The translations under genes and the position numbers were made by a program. Of a DNA stretch of 6,711 bases, positions 1 through 5,559 are shown one piece after another. Where the stretch lies: the NCBI GenBank assembly GCA_964355115.1, contig CAYHCQ010000166.1, forward strand, positions 1-6,711, in the 5' to 3' direction. Source of the DNA: JANXZO01 sp964355115 (GTDB taxonomy: Bacteria > Bacteroidota > Bacteroidia > Bacteroidales > FEN-979). The notes under the pieces were generated by a model. It searched no databases. It was not told the origin of the DNA and saw only the letters and a list, made by a program, of their open reading frames with translations. The stretch's first letter is position 1. Every line of letters begins with the position of its first letter.

Positions 1-670
1 CGGCTGTACCATCATCATAAATAAATTGCATGGCCTGAAATCCACCGCAGTTAGGAGGTGTCCAGCTAAGATTAATCGTGAAATGACTTTGCCAATACCA
101 AAGGTCTTTCGGGGGCCTGCATTCTGCGGTAACCTGTATGTTGTCAATAAACCAGTGCAGAATATCGTTGGAATGGGCGCCTGTTGCCCGGAATCCTATC
201 CGGAACTCTTTGCCTTCAGCATGGCTGATGGTTGCATGTTTTGAAGTCCATCCCACGGAACCTGTGTTGGTCAGTTCCATCAATGTATCCCAGGAATTGT
301 TGTAGAATATCTCGACGATGAGCTTCTCATTCCCGGTAATGTTCATATTGACCAGTTTGTAGTCAAAGTCGAGGAATATTTTTGCACAGCTCCAGGGTGT
401 GCCGTCAATCACCGGGCTCACCAGCATAAAACCATAATCGGTTTGAGGGGGATCCCAGGAAAAATCAGCCGCATTGTTGCCACCAACCTGGCCGATGGTC
501 CAGTTTCCCTGGGAGGGGGTAAACTCCCAGCCATTCTGGTAAAAGTTACCGGAACTCCAATCCTCGGTAAAGGGTATCGATTCGTTCTGGGCATTGGCAG
601 TTGGGCATGTCAGCAACAATGACAACACCAAGGTTGCCAGTATCAGGATGAAATTATTGACGGGTTTCAT
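1..670 (-). CDS. Secreted adhesin-like protein (choice-of-anchor J/MAM-like domain plus FN3), 5' part only
   Basis: The ATG at 668-670 opens a frame that stays open to the left edge (223 codons visible), so the C-terminus is missing. Residues 1-27 form a clear signal peptide: MKPVNN, a long Leu/Ile/Val core, then ANA with likely cleavage before Q28. Residues about 30-183 resemble the MAM/choice-of-anchor J (cleaved-adhesin-like) jelly-roll: an early EDW motif, FMLVSPVID, IFLDFDYKL, FRIGFRATG and a closing LHWFIDNIQV strand. An FN3-like domain begins near residue 186 (INLSWTPPNC) and runs out of the window. Such proteins in Bacteroidota usually end in a T9SS sorting domain, so surface or extracellular location is inferred. 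The right-edge gene is a paralog. The start is supported by the signal peptide and by a TATCTTTG box 52 bases upstream. Substrate or ligand is unknown. Confidence 0.85.
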   Translation of the reverse strand, partial: MKPVNNFILILATLVLSLLLTCPTANAQNESIPFTEDWSSGNFYQNGWEFTPSQGNWTIGQVGGNNAADFSWDPPQTDYGFMLVSPVIDGTPWSCAKIFLDFDYKLVNMNITGNEKLIVEIFYNNSWDTLMELTNTGSVGWTSKHATISHAEGKEFRIGFRATGAHSNDILHWFIDNIQVTAECRPPKDLWYWQSHFTINLSWTPPNCGGFQAMQFIYDDGTA

Positions 671-722
671 ATTTTGGGATTGTAGTGCAACATTCCGTGA
701 ACCGCTGGAATTGAATCTATCC

Positions 723-730
723 CAAAGATA
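723..730 (-). promoter_or_regulatory. Bacteroidota-type -7 promoter box (TATCTTTG)
   Basis: Read on the minus strand, this is a perfect match to the Bacteroidota sigma-A -7 consensus TAnnTTTG. It lies 52 bases upstream of the ATG at 670, which would leave a leader of roughly 45 bases. No clear TTG (-33) element is seen 17-23 bases further upstream, so the call rests on the -7 box and its position. Confidence 0.45.
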
Positions 731-845
731 CAAATAAAATGCATGACACCCCGGGACCGGAGCGATCTGATTCGTGGTGAATTAATCCCTGAGACATCTA
801 ACGCTAAAAACATCAATCCACATGAGGAAAACCGAATGAAAAGAA

Positions 846-1073
846 TCAGGCTACCTTTAATTTTAACACCTCAAGTTCAGTACCTTTCGATAACCCTTCA
901 TTACCTCTTTTCAGGACTTCGGCAGATGTTGATTCATCCAGGTAGTAATGTTCACAAACATCACAAATCAATGCAGGGACCTCTTTAATCAGAATGATAG
1001 AACCGTCCTTTTCAAGTGTAACGGTTACAGTTCCCGGGGACATCGTTCCTGTTTTACAAAGTGCGCATTTCAT
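846..1073 (-). CDS. YgiT-type zinc-finger protein, predicted antitoxin (MqsA N-terminal-like)
   Basis: This 75-residue protein has the two-knuckle zinc site of the YgiT/MqsA N-terminal domain: C3-x2-C6 at the N-terminus and C37-x2-C40 in the middle, followed by the helix YYLDESTSAEVLK and an end (GTELEVLKLKVA) typical of stand-alone YgiT-type zinc fingers. In MqsA this domain binds zinc and contacts the toxin. The DNA-binding helix-turn-helix found at the C-terminus of full MqsA is absent, so autoregulation by this protein alone is unlikely. The ATG at 1071-1073 is chosen although the frame is open upstream to 1175, because the extra residues would overlap the toxin gene and precede the conserved MKC start. 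It begins one base after the toxin stop (TAAAATG), which suggests translational coupling. Antitoxin role is inferred from family and neighbour. Confidence 0.82.
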   Translation of the reverse strand: MKCALCKTGTMSPGTVTVTLEKDGSIILIKEVPALICDVCEHYYLDESTSAEVLKRGNEGLSKGTELEVLKLKVA

Positions 1074-1074
1074 T

Positions 1075-1365
1075 TTACCGGATTTTGGTTGTATAATCAG
1101 TCGACCAAATATTTTTATCTGGTTCATAGACCGTAACCATAACGCAGTTGCCCGACTCAATATCTTTTGCAACAAGCAAGTGGAGTGGCCTCAAACCAAT
1201 AAACCCAAGAACCAGGAAGCTGGGATATGGTTTGTCATCTACATACTCCCTGATAACCGTTCCTTTGTTTAAAATAAATTTAACATCGTTCAATGGTATA
1301 TTCCTCTTAAACATTTGAGAAATAATATGATCGCTGAAAAAAATATTTGAACAGATCACAGTCAA
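1075..1365 (-). CDS. DUF4258 domain protein, predicted toxin of a type II toxin-antitoxin pair
   Basis: About 96 residues, the usual size for DUF4258. Visible family features are FFSDHIISQMFKRNI near residues 9-23, a helix ending in KG, then the core strands DKPYPSFLVLG (44-54), LRPLHLLVAKD (58-68) and MVTVYEPDKNIW (76-87). DUF4258 genes are often next to YgiT-type zinc-finger genes, as here, and the small basic fold is thought to be RelE-like. RNase activity is inferred, not shown. The start is uncertain: no ATG precedes the conserved His13, so TTG (1363-1365) or GTG (1357-1359) must be used, and an in-frame TAA at 1372-1374 closes off anything longer. A TAACTTTG promoter box ends 10 bases before the TTG, implying a very short or absent leader. 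The toxin-first gene order is the one seen in mqsRA. Confidence 0.8.
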   Translation of the reverse strand: MTVICSNIFFSDHIISQMFKRNIPLNDVKFILNKGTVIREYVDDKPYPSFLVLGFIGLRPLHLLVAKDIESGNCVMVTVYEPDKNIWSTDYTTKIR

Positions 1366-1375
1366 ATCTTTTTAC

Positions 1376-1383
1376 AAAGTTAA
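1376..1383 (-). promoter_or_regulatory. -7 promoter box (TAACTTTG) of the toxin-antitoxin operon
   Basis: A perfect minus-strand TAnnTTTG box lies immediately upstream of the DUF4258 gene, between the AT-rich tract 1381-1400 and the start codon. It ends only 10 bases from the TTG candidate and 16 from the GTG candidate, so transcription would start almost at the start codon. No TTG -33 motif is found at the expected distance. Confidence 0.45.
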
Positions 1384-1400
1384 GAAAAATAAATTTCATT

Positions 1401-1500
1401 GTGGCGGCTGCACGGCATAAGTCCAGCGGTGTTGATGCCTAAACGCTTGGAATAAGCCGTAATTCACCGTATTTGCCGCAAGGGAGCAAGTTCCAGAAAC
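1401..1500. repeat. GC-rich fold-prone intergenic element, possible dispersed repeat
   Basis: Inverted pairs seen here are GCGGC (1404-1408) with GCCGC (1475-1479), CGG (1413-1415) with CCG (1467-1469), ACGGC (1412-1416) with GCCGT (1456-1460), and GGCAT (1414-1418) with ATGCC (1435-1439). The first two pairs could form an imperfect outer stem; the inner ones compete with each other. The minus strand has a 34-codon frame (about 1397-1504) open between stops, with no good start. The block resembles intergenic repeat units I associate with Bacteroidota genomes, but only one copy is in the window, so repeat status is unproven. Confidence 0.3.
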
Positions 1501-1626
1501 AAATTACCTCACCACTTCAGGTTCACAAAATTTTTCGATCTTAGAGGCTGCTAATATTGCCAATCCATGACCCTTTACGAAAAGCTTCAGAAGGCCACCA
1601 GCGAGTTTTATGAAAACTGCTTATTG

Positions 1627-3444
1627 ATGCCTTTAAAACCGATTGCGCTTTTTCTTTTAACGGCGTTGGCCTCCTGCGCCTACAAACCAACCGACGAATA
1701 TTTCCGGGAGATCCACCTGGTGCCACCGGTGATCAATTTTTCCAATTCATCGGGGCCTGACACCCTGTTTTTAACCAACTCTTCCGCAATTCAAATTCAT
1801 GTCGATCCGGGTGGAGTTTACAAATATTATCTTGAAGTTGTGGTTAACGGTGATCTTAGATATTCAGGATTAAATGAAACAGCAGATTTCTTAATAGGAG
1901 GTAATATTGTGGATGAACCCGGAACATATCCGGCTCACCTTGCGCTATATGTCGATACAAAATCGGGAAGTATAATTGAAACTATTGGCATAGAGGCCTA
2001 TAAATTCACAAAGGATATCACCCTTGTGAAGTATCCTTCAGATTATCATTCGCACACAACCCTGTCGACCGTTTCAGGCAGTCTTGAGGGAACGGTTAAT
2101 ATAACTCCCGGCGCAGTTCCGGTCGTAAAAATCGCAGTAAGCAAAACATTTTCGTCTGGTCCGGGTTTCGAAATTGCCTCGGGCCCCGGGTCATTCCCGT
2201 TTACTTTTTACGACAATTCATATATCGGTGAAGCCGCAACATACATGGTGAGGTTATATTTCGGGACCAGTCTGGATACAACTTTCTACTCCGCCACTGC
2301 GGATTTCACCATTAAAAACAAAGAGTTCCCGATTCCCGAAATTACGGTCGGTAGCAACGGGATGCCTGTGATTCAATGGCAAAAAACCAGTTACCCGAAC
2401 CATTGCGCCGGTTATCGCATTACAAACAGTCTTATGGGAACAGACCCGTATGAAATTAAAACCATTTCAGATCTTGACCAGACAACCCTTGAAGTCAAAG
2501 AAATAGGTTTCCCGGGAGGGAATGGGATTTGCGTTACCTACATCCCGGATAATCCTCCGCCGGATTTCTCTCTGAATAGTAGTAATTATTCCACATATGC
2601 CGTTTTCAATGCGGGTGAGCCATCCTTTGAATTTACCCGGTTACTGAACCCTGTTGGGGATGATTTTTTCACCACCGTGTACGATCACTCCCTTTACAGA
2701 TATTCGGCACAAACACTTACAGTTACTGAAAATATCATGTCCTACGATGTGTTCAATTCTGTGAGTGTTTCTCCTAACAACAAATATCTACTGGTTTCAA
2801 TTGACAATAAATCCAAGTACCTGTTTTATGACATCGGAACGTATACGAAAACCTTTATTCCGGCTTCACGGTTAACAAGCTCGGAATTTTCGCAGGGGGC
2901 CGTGTCGATTTCCGATGGGGGCGTGGCTGCTGTGGCGTTGGGCGACAGGATCGTTCTTTACGATTTCGTGAACCAGCAAAAAATTATTGAGACCTATTTC
3001 GGGCAGGACCTGTCGGCAGTGATCTCTCCTTCGGGAAAATACTTTTTTGTCCGGTCCGATAATATCCGCCTTTACAGTGTTGCGGGAGGGAACATTTCCG
3101 AAAAGTGGCATTCTACAAACGGAACTGCCGGGTATGATTATTATTCTTTTCTTCCCGGCGATGATGAACAAGCTGTTATTGTAAAAGACCGGGTACTTTC
3201 GATACGAAGATGCAACGACTGGAGCCTTGTGAGGAGTTTCCCGATGGATATTACAACCCTGGGAAACATCGATTTTAACTCGCGCAGGATATTCGGGTAT
3301 GACCAGCAATATTTTAAGATCTATGATTTTGAAACGGGCAGCCTGTTAAAACAGATGAGGGTTGCGGCCATCGATGGCCCGTTGCTGAAATTCAGGGGAA
3401 ATACACTGTTTTATGGCAGAAACAGCAAACTAATCCTTTTCTGA
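1627..3444 (+). CDS. Large lipoprotein with Ig-like/FN3-like N-terminus and C-terminal beta-propeller-like region
   Basis: I do not recognise a named family. The frame is open from 1567, but the ATG at 1627 is chosen because it gives a clean lipoprotein signal: MPLKPIALFLLTALASC with lipobox LASC and lipidated Cys17. The 20 extra residues from 1567 are charged and would bury it. The mature protein (605 residues with signal) has two beta-rich Ig-like regions (about 30-135 and 135-230), an FN3-like segment (about 233-320, with PVIQWQKTSYPNHCAGYRI), and from about 330 to the end a WD40/YVTN-like propeller with repeated VSVSPNNKYLLVS, AVISPSGKYFFV and IYDFETGSLL units. Anchoring in the outer membrane, facing the periplasm or surface, is inferred. 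It is followed one base later by a beta-barrel gene, so the two are probably one operon and may form a complex. No enzyme motif is seen. Confidence 0.8.
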   Translation: MPLKPIALFLLTALASCAYKPTDEYFREIHLVPPVINFSNSSGPDTLFLTNSSAIQIHVDPGGVYKYYLEVVVNGDLRYSGLNETADFLIGGNIVDEPGTYPAHLALYVDTKSGSIIETIGIEAYKFTKDITLVKYPSDYHSHTTLSTVSGSLEGTVNITPGAVPVVKIAVSKTFSSGPGFEIASGPGSFPFTFYDNSYIGEAATYMVRLYFGTSLDTTFYSATADFTIKNKEFPIPEITVGSNGMPVIQWQKTSYPNHCAGYRITNSLMGTDPYEIKTISDLDQTTLEVKEIGFPGGNGICVTYIPDNPPPDFSLNSSNYSTYAVFNAGEPSFEFTRLLNPVGDDFFTTVYDHSLYRYSAQTLTVTENIMSYDVFNSVSVSPNNKYLLVSIDNKSKYLFYDIGTYTKTFIPASRLTSSEFSQGAVSISDGGVAAVALGDRIVLYDFVNQQKIIETYFGQDLSAVISPSGKYFFVRSDNIRLYSVAGGNISEKWHSTNGTAGYDYYSFLPGDDEQAVIVKDRVLSIRRCNDWSLVRSFPMDITTLGNIDFNSRRIFGYDQQYFKIYDFETGSLLKQMRVAAIDGPLLKFRGNTLFYGRNSKLILF

Positions 3445-3445
3445 A

Positions 3446-4171
3446 ATGAGATATATAACAATTCTTGCCTTGCAGCTATTCATTTCAGCAGCACTGTATG
3501 CGCAGAAATACGAGATCGGGTTTACCACCGGTTACAGCAGTTTTTCGATGAAAGAGCTTAAGGCGGATCTGGAAAAAAGTGCCGGTAACATGCCTTTTGA
3601 GACGAAAGTAGTGGCTGATTTTCCAGCCTGGATCAGTTTTGGGGGCTATGCACTCCGAAGTCTCGGGATATGGTCGCTTGGCGTAAGTTATGATTTTAAT
3701 TCGACAGGCTGCAGGATCTCATCGGGTGATTATTCGGGAAAGTACCTGTTCGACGAATTACTGCAATGCCACTCGTTCGGCCTGATCAATTCATTCAGGG
3801 TTGCCACATTGGGACGATGGCGCGCAGAGGTCCGGCTGACCGTGGGATATAATTATTCGACCCTGAAAACCGACGAATACCTGCAGGTGCTCGATACCTC
3901 GATAAGCTATTCAGCCTCTTATTATTCCGACAGTTTTTACGGCGAACCTGCAGTGATGGTCTCATACTCCTTCCCGTTCTTCAGGATTGGCGCCGATTTC
4001 GGCTACCTGTTCGACAGCGGGGGAACCATCATGACAAAGAGCAGCAAAGAGATGCCTTTCGACACCAACTGGAGTGGCTTCCGGATCGGGATAAATATAG
4101 GATTATTTCCGGAGGAACTATTCAGGAAAAACGAGCGGACAGTTAGTAAAACTGATTATTTTTCCCAGTAA
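3446..4171 (+). CDS. Probable outer-membrane beta-barrel protein, partner of the preceding lipoprotein
   Basis: A 241-residue protein with a signal peptide (MRYITILALQLFISAALYA, cleavage before Q20). It is followed by alternating amphipathic strands with many aromatic and glycine residues, such as YEIGFTTGYSSFSM, IWSLGVSYDF, AEVRLTVGYNYST, FRIGADFGYLF and GFRIGINIGLF. This pattern and size fit a small outer-membrane barrel (porin-family-like, 8-10 strands). The last strong strand ends near residue 217, leaving a charged tail of about 24 residues rather than the terminal aromatic usual for barrel assembly signals. The ATG lies one base after the TGA of the lipoprotein gene (TGAAATG), so translation is likely coupled and the product probably works with it. 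It converges with the YCF48-type gene, with only 12 bases between stop codons. Specific function is unknown. Confidence 0.75.
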   Translation: MRYITILALQLFISAALYAQKYEIGFTTGYSSFSMKELKADLEKSAGNMPFETKVVADFPAWISFGGYALRSLGIWSLGVSYDFNSTGCRISSGDYSGKYLFDELLQCHSFGLINSFRVATLGRWRAEVRLTVGYNYSTLKTDEYLQVLDTSISYSASYYSDSFYGEPAVMVSYSFPFFRIGADFGYLFDSGGTIMTKSSKEMPFDTNWSGFRIGINIGLFPEELFRKNERTVSKTDYFSQ

Positions 4172-4183
4172 GGATATTTGGCG

Positions 4184-5053
4184 TCATTGTTTTACTATTT
4201 TACCCGTATAAATGGTATTTTCACAATATAACCTGATAATATAAATTCCGGCCGGAAGGTCGCCGACATCAAGGGTTGAATTTGTGGTGTTGATATCCAT
4301 TTCAAAAAGAGGCTGGCCGTTGAGATCTGACAATACCATGTGTCCCTTTGAGGGAGGCATTAGCGTAAACTTTCCGCTGGTGGGATTTGGGAAAATTGTC
4401 AATTTATTGAGGTCTGCCATTTCAGGCTGAATGATCACCGGAAACCCGCCTCCCCGGGTGGTTTTTAAGATGGTTCCTCCCTCCCCGACAACATACCCTG
4501 TGTTTGAATCTGTAAAGAAAGTTGAATAGAGATCATCTCCGGCAGGTGAGTTTAATTCCTCCCAGGTCTCGCCGCCGTTGGTGGATTTTACACATCTCCC
4601 CATCACCCCGAAGGCATAACCGTTATTGGCATCAGGAAAACAGATAGAATACAGGTCTCTTCCGAATGAAGGTGTTTTTAAATGCCAGGTCATCCCCCCG
4701 TTTACTGTTTTCAGGATCGTTCCAGAGGTGCCAACAGCAAACCCGGTGTCCGCAGTAGGAAAATGAACTGCCGTCAACCGGTCATTCGTTCCAGAATTCA
4801 AAGTTGTCCATGTAGCTCCCCCATTCATAGTCTTCAGGATCACGCCTGAATCACCTGCCGCAAAACCCAGATCAGGATAAGGGAAATGTACGGAGGTTAA
4901 AGCCTTGGTTGTTCCTGAGTTCTGGCTTGTCCAGTTGGCCCCTCCGTCTGTTGTTTTAATAATCTTGCCATCCTGCCCTTCACCACCCACAATATACCCG
5001 TTGTTCTCATCCCAAAACGAGACTGAGATCAGGTTCTCCGTCGAGCCTTGCAA
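4184..5053 (-). CDS. C-terminal fragment of the YCF48-type T9SS protein (repeats 4-8 plus sorting domain)
   Basis: This is the part of the broken locus that an automatic caller would name a gene, starting at a TTG (5051-5053) inside repeat sequence. The same frame is open upstream to the TAA at 5162-5164 and contains the rest of repeat 3 (FFVNAATGFIGGNNGIILKT), so the TTG is not a natural start. The 289 residues hold five repeats (about 1-203) and the T9SS type A sorting domain (about 216-289: LTIFPNPTSGKF, LSDLNGQ, LPAGIYIIRLY). It has no signal peptide, so a product made from here could not reach the T9SS despite its sorting domain. It is therefore best read as a remnant rather than an independent gene. 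Confidence 0.55.
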   Translation of the reverse strand: MQGSTENLISVSFWDENNGYIVGGEGQDGKIIKTTDGGANWTSQNSGTTKALTSVHFPYPDLGFAAGDSGVILKTMNGGATWTTLNSGTNDRLTAVHFPTADTGFAVGTSGTILKTVNGGMTWHLKTPSFGRDLYSICFPDANNGYAFGVMGRCVKSTNGGETWEELNSPAGDDLYSTFFTDSNTGYVVGEGGTILKTTRGGGFPVIIQPEMADLNKLTIFPNPTSGKFTLMPPSKGHMVLSDLNGQPLFEMDINTTNSTLDVGDLPAGIYIIRLYCENTIYTGKIVKQ

Positions 5054-5440
5054 TTGGTTCGTCCAACTGGCACCTCCGTCGGTGGTTTTCAGGATGATTC
5101 CATTGTTTCCGCCAATAAATCCCGTGGCCGCATTGACAAAAAAGACGGCGAAGAAATCGTATTATGAATCGAAGGTTAAATTCATCCAATCAGAACCGCC
5201 ATTTGTGGTTTTAAGTATCGTCCCCTCAGCTCCCACAGCATAACCGGTATCGGGATCTGTAAAATCAACCGCATAAAGTGTTTCGTATGTCCCTGAACTC
5301 TGGATTATCCAGGAGAGGCCTCCGTTGGTTGTTTTTATGATCGTGCCACATTCACCCACAGCATAGCCGGTGAGCGAGTCGGGGAAAGAGAGAGATTGCA
5401 TACTTTTTCCGGTTGGCAACGGATTTAACCATTCCCATTC
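4445..5440 (-). repeat. Eight tandem YCF48-type coding repeats, about 41 residues each
   Basis: Repeats begin near EWEWLNPLP (5440) and end at GGG (4445), just before the sorting-domain linker. Spacing is about 123-130 bases. Conserved positions are a (S/A)V-x-F strand, (T/N)G(Y/F), G near the middle, G-x-I(L/I)K(T/S)-x-x-GG and W. The DNA is also visibly repetitive: the plus strand repeatedly shows forms of CCTCCGTCGGTGGTTTTCAG. Repeat 4 carries three extra residues (GEGQDGKII). Eight units are visible, whereas seven-bladed propellers are typical of YCF48-like folds. Confidence 0.85.
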
Positions 5441-5455
5441 CTGCCCGTTGATCAC
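5162..5455 (-). CDS. N-terminal fragment of the YCF48-type protein (repeats 1-2, start of repeat 3)
   Basis: The 97-residue frame begins at a GTG (5453-5455) and stops at the TAA at 5162-5164. It contains two full repeats (SLSFPDSLTGYAVGECGTII and AVDFTDPDTGYAVGAEGTIL, each followed by KTTNGG and W) and the first residues of a third. The GTG lies within what should be the end of the signal peptide (ATTVINGQ) once the upstream homopolymer is shortened by one base. Two blades cannot close a propeller and there is no sorting domain, so a functional product is unlikely. Confidence 0.55.
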   Translation of the reverse strand: MINGQEWEWLNPLPTGKSMQSLSFPDSLTGYAVGECGTIIKTTNGGLSWIIQSSGTYETLYAVDFTDPDTGYAVGAEGTILKTTNGGSDWMNLTFDS

Positions 5456-5518
5456 GGTTGTTGCCAGAAAAAAAAATTACGATGACAACTGATAACCTCC
5501 GTTTGATATACATAATCT

Positions 5519-5526
5519 CAAAGTTA
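5519..5526 (-). promoter_or_regulatory. -7 promoter box (TAACTTTG) before the YCF48-type gene
   Basis: A perfect minus-strand TAnnTTTG box ends five bases before the ATG at 5511-5513. If used as in other Bacteroidota promoters, transcription would begin at or next to the ATG, giving a leaderless message. A GAGGAGG run at 5542-5548 (minus reading) is too far upstream to act as a ribosome site for that ATG. No -33 TTG is seen. Confidence 0.4.
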
Positions 5527-5559
5527 GTAATTAATTAATCCTCCTCGTGGATCAGGTAA

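Larger units (their letters stand above)
1366..1626. other. Intergenic region between divergent toxin-antitoxin and lipoprotein operons
   Basis: These 261 bases hold the toxin promoter box at one end and the leader of the lipoprotein gene at the other. A block from about 1401 to 1495 is richer in G+C than its flanks (25 of 40 bases in 1401-1440 against 2 of 20 in 1381-1400). It contains several short inverted repeats and is described separately. No tRNA, terminator or convincing plus-strand promoter is visible; the nearest plus-strand candidate, TAATATTG at 1552-1559, has one mismatch. The lipoprotein frame is open from an ATG at 1567, but that start is not preferred. Confidence 0.6.
4184..5513 (-). 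pseudogene. YCF48-type repeat protein with T9SS type A sorting domain, disrupted by a stop and a frameshift
   Basis: The locus reads as one secreted protein of about 442 residues if two lesions are repaired. Lesion 1: the ATG at 5511-5513 starts a signal peptide (MYIKRRLSVVIVIFF) but runs out of frame at a run of nine T (plus-strand A, 5468-5476); with eight, it continues as LATTVINGQ into the repeats. Lesion 2: an in-frame TAA at 5162-5164 interrupts repeat 3, with homologous repeat sequence on both sides in the same frame. Eight YCF48-like repeats follow the form V-x-F-x(3-4)-GYAVG-x(2)-GTILKTTNGG-x-x-W, typical of a beta-propeller. A T9SS sorting domain (IFPNPTSGKF to GKIVKQ, 4184-4408) ends the frame. 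In photosynthetic organisms YCF48 assists photosystem II; here the repeats only indicate a propeller fold in a secreted protein. Sequencing error is the main alternative to true decay. Confidence 0.78.

Noticed and set aside
743..1272. Plus-strand open frames over the toxin-antitoxin genes
   Set aside because: They overlap two genes with clear family motifs on the other strand and show no recognisable domain.
1380..1500. Integron attC site beside the toxin-antitoxin cassette
   Set aside because: GCCTAAAC at 1437-1444 only loosely resembles the RYYYAAC core, no matching GTTRRRY core lies at the right distance, and no integrase is in the window.
1552..1559. TAATATTG as plus-strand -7 promoter of the lipoprotein operon
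   Set aside because: It has one mismatch in the TTTG half and no -33 element, so it is not distinguishable from chance in this AT-rich stretch.
2872..3309. A 145-codon minus-strand frame inside the lipoprotein gene
   Set aside because: It is antisense to the propeller region, which has convincing repeated motifs; no signal or domain is visible in the antisense product.
4144..4197. Nine-base inverted repeat TAGTAAAAC/GTTTTACTA spanning the convergent gene ends
   Set aside because: The stem is AT-rich with a 36-base loop and overlaps both coding ends, so it is not a credible bidirectional terminator.
4905..5243. A 112-codon plus-strand frame across the YCF48-type locus
   Set aside because: Its repeated WxVQLAPPSVV pattern is just the reverse reading of the KTTDGG-x-x-W repeats.
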